A stretch of DNA of 64,000 nt from Dermanyssus gallinae. Its lineage: Eukaryota > Arthropoda > Arachnida > Mesostigmata > Dermanyssidae. The translations under genes and the position numbers were made by a program. The notes below the pieces were generated by a model. It did no database searches. It saw only the letters and a program-made list of their open reading frames with translations, and was not told the DNA's origin. The stretch is taken from assembly GCA_003439945.1 (NCBI GenBank), contig QVRM01006469.1, positions 62,001 to 126,000 of the forward strand. The letters run 5' to 3'. Numbering within the stretch: the stretch's first letter is position 1; each line of letters opens with the position of its first letter. Below, piece by piece: positions 36,069-47,119 of this stretch.

Positions 36069-39000
36069 CTACCTGCGGTTGGATAGGGGGATGCCATTTT
36101 GTAATCCGTCCTGTGAGGGTGCGTCGAGACCATGAGGGCCTGGCTGCTCCCCACCCCCTCCCCCCTCCCTCGGCTCCTCGTCTCGACCACTCTCCCGAGA
36201 GACCCGCTCAAACCTCTCCCGCCTGGCCGTTTCCTTGGCTGTCTTGAGTGTCAAAACAGCGTCGAACAAGTTCGTCGCCTCCCTCCATGCCTCCGCCGAA
36301 GTCATCATATGGGAGACCACCTCCTTGATGGGTCGGCCCCTCACAGCGGTTGGTGCTGCGTCCCGTGCTTCCCTGAGAGCATCACACCGCAGAACAGTAT
36401 GCTCTACGTTGTCCGTTTCTCCAGAGTCGCACAGTACGCAGATATCGCTGATGGCCTTCTTGATCCTTGACAGGTAGCTCTGGAACTGGCCGTGTCCGGT
36501 CAGAACCTGAGTCGTCCAGTAGGAAAGCTCCCCGTGTCGGCGGTCATACCATACCCTGAGGTCCGGTATCAGACTCTTGGTCCAGCTCCCTGTGGTCACA
36601 CCGGGTCTTACCTGCGCCCATTCCTCATGCCAGGCCGATATGGTGGCACTCCTGGCCCTGGTGAGATCCAGACCTTCGTCTAGATACATTTTACTTCGTT
36701 CAGCCACTAGGAGGTCCCATGGCAGCATTTTGGCTAGGACCAGGAGAGCTTCGGTCGAGACTGTTCGATACGCCCGGCTTACCCTGATTGCCAGCGTTCG
36801 TTGGGTCGACCTTAGTGCCCCCCTATTTTTCGCCGTCCGCATTGCCATGTCCCCCCAGACTGGGGCTGCGTATAGCGCCGTTGATTCGGCCACCGAGGCC
36901 AGGAGCCTTCTTTTCACCTCAGCCACCCCACCGACCCTAGGCATGATCCGCGCCAGGTTCAGGGAGACCCTTTGGGCCTTTTCGGCCACGTACTTAACGT
37001 GTGCCGATCCGGTCAGTCCGGTGTCTAGCATGACCCCAAGGTACTTTACCTTCTTTCTGATTTCTATCGGGTGGCCCGCCATCACGAGGTTAATGCCGGT
37101 CGTCCTCTTTCTGCCTGTTAGGTACATCGCCTCCGTCTTGTCGGGTGCCAGTTTCAAGTGATGGGACTCCATCCACTCGGACACCATTGACAAGGCCTCA
37201 TTGGCGGCGCTCTCCAGGGCTCTTTCGGTCCTGGCCGTTATCATGAGTGCAAGGTCATCGGCGTACGCCAACGTCTCCACCCCATACGGGAGACCTGGGA
37301 TCTCGAGCACCCCGTCGTAAGCTATGTTCCAGAGCACGGGTCCTAGAATCGAGCCCTGTGGGACTCCGGCAGTAACCTCGTACTCCTGCCCCCCTGCAAC
37401 CAAGCCTCTGTCATCCAGGTAGGATGAAATCATTCGACGGAGGTAGAGGGAAAAGCCCTTCCTCTTCATCGCCTCCACAATTACTTTCCAATTCATTGTG
37501 TTGAAGGCATTTTTGACATCCAGGAGGATCAGGAGCACGAATCCCCTTGTTTTAGGGGTCTTCATAGTCTCCTCACCCGCCCGTTTCAGAACCTTCTTTA
37601 GAGCCCCTAATGCGGATCTGCCCTTCCGGAAGCCGTACTGGGCATCTGATAGGGCGTTCTTTTCCTGAATCTCGTCGTTTAGTCTCTTGACTATAACGTT
37701 CTCCAGGAGCTTACCCATGGCGTCAATGAGGCATATGGGCCGGTAAGCCGAAGGCCCCGTCTTCCTCCCGGGTTTGGGGATTAGAACCAGGCTTGCCCTT
37801 TTCCACAGCCTCGGGAATCTCCCCTCTCTCAAAAGCTTGTTGGCAAGGTCTTTGAAGACCTTAGGCCACCTTTTGACCAGTAGCCTCGCTACCTCTGGGG
37901 GAATTCCGTCTAGGCCGGGCGCTTTACCAGTTGCCAACCGATTCCGGGCTTGTTCGACCTCCTCCAGCGTCACCTCCGGAATGTTTTCCGGGGTGACCGA
38001 GAACTCCTCGTTTTCTCTCCGCGGCTGTGCCGGAAAAAGACCGGTTACAGTCTCCCGCAGCACATCCGGGGGGAGTTTCGGGGGAGGTCTCCGGAGTTTG
38101 GCCATAACTATTCGGTACGGCAGGCCCCATACGTCGCTCTCCACCGCGTCTATCAGCTCTTTCTCCGCTCGGGCTTTACTTTTGGCGATGAGTCCTCGGA
38201 GTCTCAATCGAGCAGCCTTGTACTCCGTCAATTGGGATTCAGCTCTTGCGGTCTCTCGCTCCCCGTAAAATCCCACCCGTCGTTTTCTTTGCGTTAACCA
38301 GCTGCGTGTTCTCGTGAAAATCCTATTTAGCCTAATGCAAGCCCTGCGGGCAGCTGCGATCCCTTTGTTCCACCAGTAATTAGGAGGGTGGCGGCTCCCA
38401 TGGTGTTGTGAGGGAGCAGCTTTCTCGCATGCTGTAGAGAGTATGCTAATTATTTGATATTCATCCCCCACCGTGTCTCCCAGTTGTTTGCAACCCTCGT
38501 CTATTTCAGCCACTAGAATCTTGGCGTCAAGTTTCCGCATCTGCCATCTCTTACTAGGGGGCGGGGCGAGGGCCACCTCGGGGGTACTGATGGTGAAACA
38601 GATGTATCTGTGGTCACTCATGGTCTCCTCCGTCTCCCTCACCCTCCACTCTACCACCAGTGGAAAGGCCGCCTCATTGACCATTGTTAGGTCAATGAAG
38701 GCCGTCTGGCTCCCTCTGGAAAAGGTGGGGACCCTTCCGTCATTAAGAACCATTAGACTTTTTTCAGCCATCCACTCCTGTAAAGTTTGGGCCCGTCTAG
38801 TTGTGGTTCGGCTACCCCATGCTATGCTGGCTGCGTTAAAATCCCCGGTGATCACTACCCTCTTACCTGCATGTGCCCCCGCGCTCTGGGCAAGTTCCTC
38901 GAGGAATTCCTCGAATTCCTCCTCCTCCCTGTTGGGAGAGAAGTAGCAGCTATAGATGACCCCTACCCGGTCAATCTCCAGCCAGGAGAACCCCCTCCCC

Positions 39001-39219
39001 GACCCCCCCGCCCCTAATCGCGAGGTTTCTCTCGGAACCCGTCCACCAGATTGCGGTATCCGCCTCTGCGTCAGATACCCAGTCTGCCTTCCGCTTGGTG
39101 ATCGCTATGTTTGGCTCGGAAAGCAGGCAGAGACCTATAGACTCTCTGCGTACTATCTCATCGAGCATGTCATGCGCCGCCCTGCAGCGGTTAAGGTTTA
39201 CCTGAAGTATCTTTAACAT
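36069..39219 (-). pseudogene. R1-clade LINE ORF2: endonuclease, reverse transcriptase, zinc knuckle; one frameshift
   Basis: The protein nicks target DNA with its N-terminal APE-type endonuclease and copies the RNA from the nick. It starts MLKILQVNLNRCRAAHDML at 39219, typical of R1 endonucleases. The frame shifts once at the run of seven C (39003-39009; G on the coding strand). It then continues open for over 900 codons: YSCYFSPN, VVITGDFNAASIAWGS and GSQTAFIDLTMV (endonuclease); KAPGLDGIPPEVARLL; YRPICLIDAMGKLLE; AQYGFRKGRSALGALK; LLDVKNAFNTMNW; AGVPQGSILGPVLWNIAYD; active site LAYADDLALM (intact); KYLGVMLDTGLTGSAH; SVAESTALYAAPVWG; TTQVLTGHGQFQSYL; knuckle CVLCDSGETDNVEHTVLRC. Total is about 1050 codons, the usual R1 ORF2 length. 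Apart from one base it looks functional; the shift could be real or an assembly error. Confidence 0.95.
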
Positions 39220-39407
39220 TGGTCGGATAAAGGGCCCCTACCTACTAAGTTCCAATCACCCTTTCCGTCCTCTGCTGGGATAACGGTTTTCTTCTTATTT
39301 TTAGCCCCCTTGTCTTTATTCCCCTTTTTATTGCTCTTCTTGGGCGGTTTTGAACTGACTCGCGGTAGTAACTCTGACTCTTTTTTTAGCGCCTCCCTGT
39401 GATGCGC
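39213..39407 (-). pseudogene. R1-like LINE ORF1 (Gag), C-terminal remnant
   Basis: About 64 codons, very basic: KKESELLPRVSSKPPKKSN, then KKGNKDKGAKNKKKTVIPAE, DGKGDWNLVGRGPL and SDQC before TAA (39213-39215). The composition fits the nucleic-acid-binding tail of a LINE ORF1 protein. A TAA at about 39408 closes the frame upstream, so the zinc-knuckle part is absent. The stop overlaps the ORF2 start: in ATGTTAA the ORF2 ATG is 39219-39217 and the ORF1 TAA is 39215-39213. Confidence 0.75.
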
Positions 39408-39454
39408 TTAAATTATGTGTGCTGCGAGCACCTTCCTCGCAAATAGAAGGTTTG

Positions 39455-39520
39455 TAAGATGTGTAAACTCCCTATAATAGCAATTTGTTAATCCGTTGGT
39501 CATGGGAGGTAAAGCGTACG
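39455..39520 (+). repeat. dispersed repeat shared with 60105-60170
   Basis: Common blocks: AGATGTGTAAACT(C/G)CCTATA, AATTTGTTAAT, and TCATGGGAGG (TCATGGGGGG in the other copy). Nature unknown. Confidence 0.6.
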
Positions 39521-39529
39521 ATATCGATT

Positions 39530-40630
39530 ATATGACCATGAATTTCTATTGTCGTGTTCCACACTAGGACTGTAAAGACTGTAGGCTCAGGGGTACCTGA
39601 TCATCACAATATTTTCTATATATATGTATATATACAAACGCCCGTAGTAGACTATGACAATGTCATACGACATGAAGCAGGAGGAGCTCTCCTTTAAGAA
39701 GAAGCTATTCAATTGAATTTGCAGGCGTTCTTCGCAAAGCTGTACATATAAGGATTGCTACCTGCAAAAACTGAGCAAACCACGGAGAGCGAAAAGGGTA
39801 TGAGCACGGTAGGGAGCAGATGAACGGGGGTCTGAGAACGAGAGCTTTACCCCGTTGGAGAGTTTGCAGAGAAAAAGCTATCTGCAAACAGAAAAGAGGG
39901 AGTCATACAACTCGTTATTGGTACGATATGCAACCGTATTCGAATGGATTAGAGGTTCTCAAGAGAATTCAGAATCGTTCGCTTCAAATCAGGTCAAAAA
40001 GAGGAGATCTAACATATTCCAGATTCACCGTCTCCGCTCGCTCTTCCAGTAGGCTGCAGAGATATACCTGTCAGCATTCGGTTTATTATGTGCGCGAAGA
40101 ACAGCGCCGAAAGGGATGTGTGGAACCACTATAATAGCGGTAAAGTTTTTCGCAGTCTAGTTTTTGTTCCGATTAGCACACCGGACCGTGCGTTCACGGT
40201 TTAATTAATGAAAATTAACATTCGACACAAGTACACAACTGAAAGGGAATGACAGCAAGCATATGCAATTCAAGATCGACTTCTCTTAAAGTTTTACAAA
40301 ATTTCCTCTTTTATCTAAAAAAATATCTACTAGATTACAAAAGCGTAAACAGGTCAGAATCAAATCCATACAATTCGGTTTGTTTTACTAATCTTATAAT
40401 TAGATTAACTAATACTTTCATCACTTTGTTGAAAAAGATGCCCATAGGCTCCGATATGATGGCTATTTGCATTAAATTCGCAGTTAAATGCTATGCAGTC
40501 AATAAACCGCGCGTTCGTATGATCAGCTCGTTGAGATTGAAAAGTAGAATTTTAAAATTACGCGGTAATCGAACTTGTGCTTTTGCCTTATCGCACACAT
40601 AAGTATTGCGCCAAAGGTAGTATGGCAAAC
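39530..40630. other. no recognised gene
   Basis: Short open frames at 39820-40134 and 40249-40602 match nothing I know. Confidence 0.4.
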
Positions 40631-40639
40631 AAATCTCTC

Positions 40640-40963
40640 CCGCCGGTTCCTATAAATCTCTTCTGCATCCGCCGATCCCTCCGGAGAGAATTGTCGACGA
40701 CAACAAATGTACAGGCATCGTTCCGGGTCGCCGCTGCGACCTTCAGGTCTCCGGACACGGCATCGATTTTAATAATCACAGGGAATTTTAACACAGCTTC
40801 TAGAATACAAAGCTCTATTGCGATCAATCACATGGGGGGGCATGTACTCTTCGAGTGGTTAGCGATGACGCGGAGGGCAGAATCAAATAGGATCATTAAC
40901 GGAACACTTCTGAACGACGAGAAATCATTTAAGTGGCTAATCCTTTTATCGATTATCAACTAA
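40640..40963 (+). pseudogene. R1-like LINE endonuclease fragment
   Basis: The frame reads ILIITGNFNTASRIQSS, then GGHVLFEWLAM, RIINGTLLNDEKSFKWL. This follows the R1 endonuclease order (VVITGDFNAAS..WGS...RG..L.EWL...L...N.G...T). The catalytic Asp of GDFN reads Asn (GNFN). No reverse transcriptase follows, so this is an isolated remnant. Confidence 0.65.
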
Positions 40964-41699
40964 TCGCGAGACAGGTATAGTGCCGGTAGTGTGGGGTGTT
41001 CCAAAGCACAAAAGAAAAAAAAAAACAGTCATCTCCCCAAACTCCCGCCGGACACGTAAACACACACTCCATCCTCGGTCCGGCTGTTGTTATGGCCATA
41101 GCCATGACTACGTGATTAAAAGCTCTCGTCGCTTTGTGCTATTAGGGCAGAAGTTTCATTATCGTCTTGTCAAAATAATCACTGCCGCGCGCTGCTCCGC
41201 CTATGCTAAGCCCTTAGAATCGTGCTTTCTGGGGGCGTTTTCGATCATGTGAAAACGCTTGGCAGGCATTATATTAGGTATACTAACCGATCGTAACTGT
41301 ACCACATCCTTCCAGTTCGACTATCGCCACTATTCCACTCCTGGCACTCCCGGATACGAGCATGGCGACCTCGTCAGCGCCGCGATGGCATTTCACATTC
41401 GTAGTTGAAAGTGCCCCGAAGCTTGACCATTGCGGGCGGGACAACAATTGCCACATCGTGGTTGAGTCATTGCTGTGTTATAACGGCTAACTTATCAAGG
41501 TAGTTGTTTGAGACCATTTCTGTAGGCTTGCTACCGCCAGGATTTTCTTTCTAATCTTTCTTCGAATGTTAATTGTGTTGGGCCGTTTCGCAGCTGGCCT
41601 TTCCTGGGTCTTTTGCCCATAGAATCATAGAAATATGTGTTCAAAACATAAAATAAATACATTCAGTTAATCATTTGATTAAAATAAAAATATTGTGTG

Positions 41700-41960
41700 C
41701 TCAAATACATAAACAAATAATTTAAGTAGTAACATCAGTAAGACACGCGCAGACGATAATGGAGCTGGGAAGTGCAGAGAGTATACGTTTGTAAATTGGC
41801 GCCGTTGCGGTGGCAAGGTGTGCCGTGTGGGAGCGAGTCTCTCGTAGGTGGTATATAAGCGGTCGCTGCCATGTGAGAAGCCTCTTTCTCTTTAGTCTGG
41901 CTTCAAGTCGATCCACCTGTCAGTTGGTGGATCGACTTGAAGTACGCTGGTGTCGATATT
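41700..41960 (+). promoter_or_regulatory. possible TATA-box promoter plus 17-bp hairpin
   Basis: A good TATA box (TATATAAG at about 41853-41860) is followed about 45 bp later by a perfect hairpin (41901-41942, CTTCAAGTCGATCCACC, loop TGTCAGTT, complement). This could be the promoter and leader of an LTR or another repeat. No coding region follows. Inference only. Confidence 0.25.
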
Positions 41961-42027
41961 AGAGATATTCAGTACGGCTTCACCCTAATTGTTACTTGGT
42001 CAATATATATACAGGGTCTCTTAATAA

Positions 42028-42029
<2 letters not shown>

Positions 42030-42075
<46 letters not shown>
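42030..42075. repeat. (TA)n microsatellite at a mariner end
   Basis: The TA run stops at the mariner terminus (42076). Confidence 0.97.
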
Positions 42076-42079
<4 letters not shown>

Positions 42080-43200
42080 TTGTTCTATAAGTCCGTTCGG
42101 ATTTTTCGGACGGAAAGCTTTTATTTAATGTTGTGTTGCCCACTTGGTTTAACTACCTTGGCGCAACTTTCCGGCAAGCTCATGATTGCATCCTTCCAGA
42201 AGGTGGCGTCCTGGTTTCCGAAGTAATGATCCGTACACGGTTTAACACTTTTTTAACACACAAAGAATCGAATCCTTTGCCATTAAGGACATTTTTGGAA
42301 GGGTAAGGAAGGGACCAAAACAGATGGTAATCCAATTAAGTAAAGTCATGACTGTACGCGGGTTGTAGCAAAATATACCATCCAAATTCCATTAACTTCT
42401 TGGTGGTGAGCAAAGATGTGTGCGGTTTTGCGTTGTCGTGGCGGAAAGTCACTCCTCGTCTGTTCGCTGATTCCGGTCGCTTCTTGTAAATTGCCTGTTT
42501 CAAATTGTCCAGTTGTTGACAGTATTTTATTGTATTAATCGTTTTGTTTAGTTGTACCAGCTCATAGTAGATCACCGCCTTCGCATACCACCAAAACCTC
42601 AACATAATTTTATTTGTATGGGGTCCGGGCTTGGTAGTTGTTTGGGGCTCACTCCCTTTTCACGTCGTGCCCTTCTGCGGACAACGTTCTTATAGAGTAT
42701 CGACCTCTCATCACCTGTCCCCATGGTGCGGAGAAAGAAGCGATCCTCGTTTTTTTTTAGGAGCTGATTGCCTATTCTAGCACTCGCTTCTTCACTTAAC
42801 GCTAATTGCTAAGCGCATGCGGTTCCCATACATCCAACCCGCTGGCGAATCCCTCGACACGGAGATGTCTTTGAACGGATGTGTACGGTACGTCGATAAT
42901 GGCTACGATCTCGCCCAGCGACAGGCGTGGGTTTCGTTTGACCACTGTTATTAATGCGGCCGCGTCCACTGACGCAGAGCGTCAGAGCCGGTCTTGCACG
43001 TTAACGTCAAAATCGCCGTCCCTAAATTGAACAAACGACTTTTGAACTGTCATGTCTGTTACTGCCTCTCCGCCATACACTTTACATAGCTTAGTTATAA
43101 CTCGGGTTGCATTTTTTCTATTCCGGAGATAAAATAGCATTAAATGCCGAAAATGCACATGTAACTTTGCCATCTTCACTCGAGCGTTACAGTTCGCGTG
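42076..43200 (-). mobile_element. mariner element remnant 1
   Basis: One terminus TTGGTTGTTCTATAAGTCCG (42076-42095) resembles irritans-type mariner ends and abuts TA. The minus strand carries the N-terminal helix-turn-helix (LRNRKNATRVITKLCKVYGG, VQKSFVQFRDGDFDVNVQDR; 43179-42985). Far downstream come the catalytic pieces YCQQLDNLKQAIYKKRPESA, GVTFRHDNAKPHTSLLTTKK and FGWYILLQPAYSHDF (42530-42340). The second Asp (HDNA) is kept; the third Asp motif (normally YSPDLAPSDY) degenerates after YSHDF. The opposite terminal repeat was not found. A mariner would act as a TA-targeting cut-and-paste transposon; this copy is dead. Confidence 0.85.
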
Positions 43201-43307
43201 AGTTAGAAATTCGAACGATTTCCGCGGTATAATATACAGTGCAGGTCTGCTCTTACCGCAATGTAAATAAACAACCCTCTCTTAAAAATGGTCGTTATAG
43301 AAAAATG

Positions 43308-43352
43308 TGTGATGATTTATTAATCATTTACAATGATTAATAAATCATCACA
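43308..43352. repeat. perfect hairpin, 20-bp arms, 5-nt loop
   Basis: TGTGATGATTTATTAATCAT, loop TTACA, then the exact reverse complement. Confidence 0.95.
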
Positions 43353-44075
43353 ATTTTGTATCATCACAATCAATATATATAAGAGAATAAATGCGACAGC
43401 TAAAAGTTATATTATCCTTGATATGAGTTTGTTCTCGTTCCGCATTCGTTTGTAACAGGGCTAATTACCGAGAGAGAGATTACCGGGCTGATTGCCGTGG
43501 GCATTCCTGCGTGCACAACTTCACCGAGAATCACGCAACAAGCTGCCGGACGCTTTAACGATTCTTGCACTTTCCGCCTCGACGGGGCAGTCGCTCGACC
43601 TAGTTTACATGCACATAATGTCACACAGTAATCAATGATATATGAGCTGCATACACGAATCCTGGGGTGTGCAACTCGAAACTGAAACTAAACGAGCTTG
43701 CTTCTTTATTTAGGTAAACAGTACTAATGCAAATCTCTCTTCTCTGTGTGTTAAACATGTGTTCCGCAGTACACATTGAGCCGCAAAGTACGTCTGTTAG
43801 CAATCAAATGTGTTTTATCGATCTGGAATTTTGATTGTGAAATAAGTATTCGTTCTCGCATGCTGTACACGTGATGAGCGCAAGCTGGGAACCTACTCTA
43901 TTGCCCGCGATAGCCCAGCGGTTCTCCTCTGACACAGGCATCTTAACCAAACCATTGGAAGCGGCTTTCGGCAGGCCGGTTGTTCCACTAGACGGGAACC
44001 GCCTTGCCCGGTTGTGGAGGATCACTACATCTTGCATTTATCGGTGCTGGCGAATTAGTTATCACGGGAAAGTGG

Positions 44076-44450
44076 CTACTCATTGTACCTGGCAATCCAA
44101 GACGAAGTGTTCGTTAGACTCTCCACTTTGTTGCGCTTACTCAAATTATGAAGCACCCATTGGGACAGGTTTGACACGAAAACATAGGAGCGAAGGCGGT
44201 TGGTGTGACACATCCCAAAGTTTATGGCTAATGGCCGTGTAGTCAATCCGGGAATCTTTTTCGCGGTTTCGTGCAAGGTTCATCCTCAAGCGTAATGGGC
44301 CATCCAGAACAGGGTTCGTCTAGAAAGCTTAAGTTGCCGGAGCGGAACTTGGCAAACCAATTGTGGCTCGAAGTCATTGGGATGCTGTCCTCGCCAAATA
44401 CGCGCTAAATATTTCGAACAGTTTTCCAGCAGCAAAACTTTTTTTTAATT
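44076..44450 (-). pseudogene. mariner transposase remnant 2 (N-terminal half)
   Basis: The minus strand gives VFGEDSIPMTSSHNWFAKFR, SGNLSFLDEPCSGWPITLED (about 44400-44285). After a frame change it gives YVFVSNLSQWVLHNLSKRNK, VESLTNTSSWIAR (about 44190-44085). These are the second helix-turn-helix plus linker (mariner pattern: NWF.RFRSGNF...D.PRSGRP) and the VWVPHELS..NK..R...C.SLL.R segment. The catalytic domain is not found beyond 44070. It differs in sequence from remnant 1, so a second mariner family is present. Confidence 0.75.
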
Positions 44451-44631
44451 CATACAACCCTGCCGTTCGTAACCAGAATTTGTTGTCCTTTATTTCAACA
44501 GAATCCACTCGGTGAAAATAAAGTATGAGATTACCTTACAAAGTAACTCGAAGATGCAGACCTTTGCGCTTACGTATATATATGTTTTGTAAATACAGCA
44601 GATATTTCAGAAGCGTGGCTGGCATTTCAAA

Positions 44632-44635
<4 letters not shown>

Positions 44636-44664
<29 letters not shown>
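44636..44664. repeat. (TA)n microsatellite
   Basis: Pure TA run of about 29 bp. Confidence 0.95.
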
Positions 44665-44669
<5 letters not shown>

Positions 44670-45205
44670 AACACCTTGATTCGGTAAATAATCTTCTACT
44701 TCCTGAGGACCGTGGATTCCTTCCGTGCTGCATGACACGTAATGAAGCTCACGGGCTTTAAACGCTGATATCAGATGTCTTCTTTTAAGTTCTTGATGCT
44801 TTCCAAGTCGTACTTCTTATTACTACTATAATGTATATTTGTGTGTGGATTTCTTTCACGCTCCCGCCCACTTTATAATGTAGTCCTCAAACGCGCCTTC
44901 GTCCTAGGTATACTCTCTTGTGATAAAGTCCCTGTGTTATTAGAGTGCTTCCTTCCAAGACATGGACTATTCTTATCCTGCCAGTAAACTTAGATCTGCC
45001 TCCCAAATATAATTTCTCCCATATTAGTGAAATGCTGAGTGTTGCTGTTGGTTCTACTTTACTCTTGAAAAGCTAAGCTAAGCTAATGATAATCCTAGTT
45101 ATATAAAAAATATACTTCATAGCGCCTAGCTCAAAAAACATCGTCTTTTGCCAACCGATAATTTCTACGTAACTTAACTGCTAACGTGATATATATATAT
45201 ATCAA

Positions 45206-46207
45206 TTCAGTTTATTCACCATATTATTGGTAGTTACAAGTGGTTTGCATGTCTTATAATTCACTGTTACAACTAAGCAGGTATTTCACACGTTCCTGCA
45301 GTGATTGTGCGTCGATTGACGCGCATCGGGTCAAGTGGTAGCGGTTGATGTTACATTCTCCACAAAATTTGCACACACATTCGTCAATTTCATAACACGC
45401 TCCTTTTAGACATATATAATGGTGATAACCATGCCAGGTTATCCTACACAACAGTGTCCGATTTGTTTGTAGAGCCTTTTTCCACTTATCTGTGGAAAAC
45501 GCTGGTCCCTCTGTATAGTTCTGTATTACAAAATTAATATTCCTTTCTTCTCTAAACACTAGGTATTGGCCCAAGGCATCTGCACTGAATGGTAATCCGT
45601 CAGATATGAGGTCCTCCGTAAAGGTTCTCTCTCGACACAGTTCTAACGCTAGTGTTGCCGATGCATTCCTAGGTAGTCCAAGTGCACGTTGTATAAAGCA
45701 GTTCTTAACTCGGTCGATGTTTTTGAGGTCTGTCAGCTTAAGGTGAGGCGCAATCACTTGTAAGTTATATCGAACTATTGGTGCAATTTTTATTCTAAAA
45801 AGGTTAAAGGCGATTTTTAGATCAGTGTCACGAAGTTCTCCAATAAGCATCGTAGCTGCCGTTGCTTTGGCCCGTTTTTCTTCTATGAGTCTTAAAGTTA
45901 GCGTCACTCCCAGGTATGGGAAGTGACTTACTAACTCTACAGGGGAGCCGTTTATCTTTATACGGCGATCTGCGGTAGCATATGCTCCTCCGCGACTGAA
46001 ACGTAGGACCTTTGTCTTGTTTATATTTATTGTCAATCTATTCTCACTGCACCACTTTGCCGATTCGCTGAGGTAAAACTGTAAGTGGTCTCGGGATTTT
46101 GCGAGAACGACCAGGTCATCAGCATAGAATGCATGTGGTGCTTTTACTTTTCGTAGAATTTCTGTCAGACCTGCCACGTATAGGATGAATAGGAACGGAC
46201 TTATAGA

Positions 46208-46211
<4 letters not shown>
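45206..46211 (-). mobile_element. CR1/Jockey-type LINE, 5'-cut by (TA)n
   Basis: The minus-strand frame is open across the (TA)n junction and encodes ISPFLFILYVAGLTEILRKV (palm), HAFYADDLVVLAKSRDHL (active site intact), INKTKVLRF, FPYLGVTL, DTDLKIAFNLFRIKIAPIV (thumb), IDRVKNCFIQRALGLPRNA and a finger-like CVCKFCGECNINRYHLTRC before the stop at 45254. The palm part upstream of GVPQGS is replaced by the (TA)n at 46212. The 3' end is ...GTAACTACCAATAATATGGTGAATAAACTGAATTGA followed by (TA); the same ending is seen at 56720-56768. The remaining frame of 307+ codons has no stops, so this is a young fragment. Confidence 0.88.

Positions 46212-46257
<46 letters not shown>
46212..46257. repeat. (TA)n microsatellite at a LINE break point
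   Basis: TA run of about 46 bp directly joined to the palm codons of the LINE at 45206-46211. Confidence 0.97.
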
Positions 46258-46259
<2 letters not shown>

Positions 46260-46574
46260 GACGCTACCGTGACTGATTCTTTAGCACATTCAATGGTCAG
46301 TCACGGCGCTACCCAGGCTGGTTATGCTGTTTCGCAGGCGGAAAGAAATAAGTGTGGGAAGTATGCATTTATCGGAGACTCTATGGATTTTCGACCCTTT
46401 GCCTTTGAGACCTTAGGGGGCCCAGGTAAAATGACTGAGGGAGTTATTACTATTATATGCAAGCGTCTAGACCTAGGGCTGATGTAGTCTGTCGTCGCGT
46501 TCACTGGAGGACAATTGTTTACACCCCGTTATGAGTTCAATAAAATGTCATTCAAATATTTAAAAAAATACTTA

Positions 46575-46612
46575 TATATATATATATATATAGCAGCTAA
46601 GTTTCAAAGTTG

Positions 46613-46645
<33 letters not shown>
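46575..46645. repeat. two (TA)n tracts
   Basis: TA runs at 46575-46592 and about 46619-46645. Confidence 0.95.
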
Positions 46646-46789
46646 ACTAAACGTTCAACAAATTATGAAATGTGTCAGGCCAAAATGTAGCGACAGGCCC
46701 TGCGAGTCTGAACGATGAAGCACACTCCGAAATCCTCCAATCGGTGTGGTGGTCATCACACGACAGAGAAAAGAGGCGACAGAAAGCAA

Positions 46790-46818
46790 CAAACGCGTAC
46801 GAAGATTGTACGCGTTTG
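46790..46818. repeat. perfect hairpin, 11-bp arms, 7-nt loop
   Basis: CAAACGCGTAC, loop GAAGATT, then the exact reverse complement. Confidence 0.9.
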
Positions 46819-47119
46819 AAGCCGGAGCCTTCGTTGTTTCCTTGTTTTTGTTTTCTTAGATGATTTTTCGACGGAATGACGGAACTCAGCTGAGTTGAGT
46901 GGTCCCGTGGACTCTCAACTCGATGCGTACGTGAGGCTTTAAGAGCAACCGGGCTGTGATGCGTGACGCGAGAGCCGCAAAGGCCGGATGATGCCATGTC
47001 ACTCTTCCGGTCATCGACCGAGTCGCTCGAGTGCTCTTGACACGCGGCTACGCGCGTTTGCATTAACCGAATAGTGGAACTGCTTTCTAAGGTCCTCGAT
47101 AAGCAGGAAAGACGTGCTG

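Larger units (their letters stand above)
35838..39410 (-). mobile_element. younger R1-like LINE, nearly intact ORF2
   Basis: On the minus strand the element runs from the tail of ORF1 (about 39407) through ORF2 (39219-36069) and a 3' UTR of about 200 bp to a roughly 30-nt A run (T run at about 35839-35866 on the plus strand). ORF1 retains only about 64 codons. The copy is therefore 5'-truncated, or its ORF1 is broken by the TAA near 39408. Its 3' end lies against the start of an older R1-like element in the same orientation. No convincing target-site duplication could be read. High GC (over 55%) sets it apart from the flanks. Confidence 0.93.

Noticed and set aside
36577..38946. Long plus-strand open frames opposite the minus-strand LINE
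   Set aside because: They are shadows of the high-GC ORF2 on the other strand; no recognisable domain in them.
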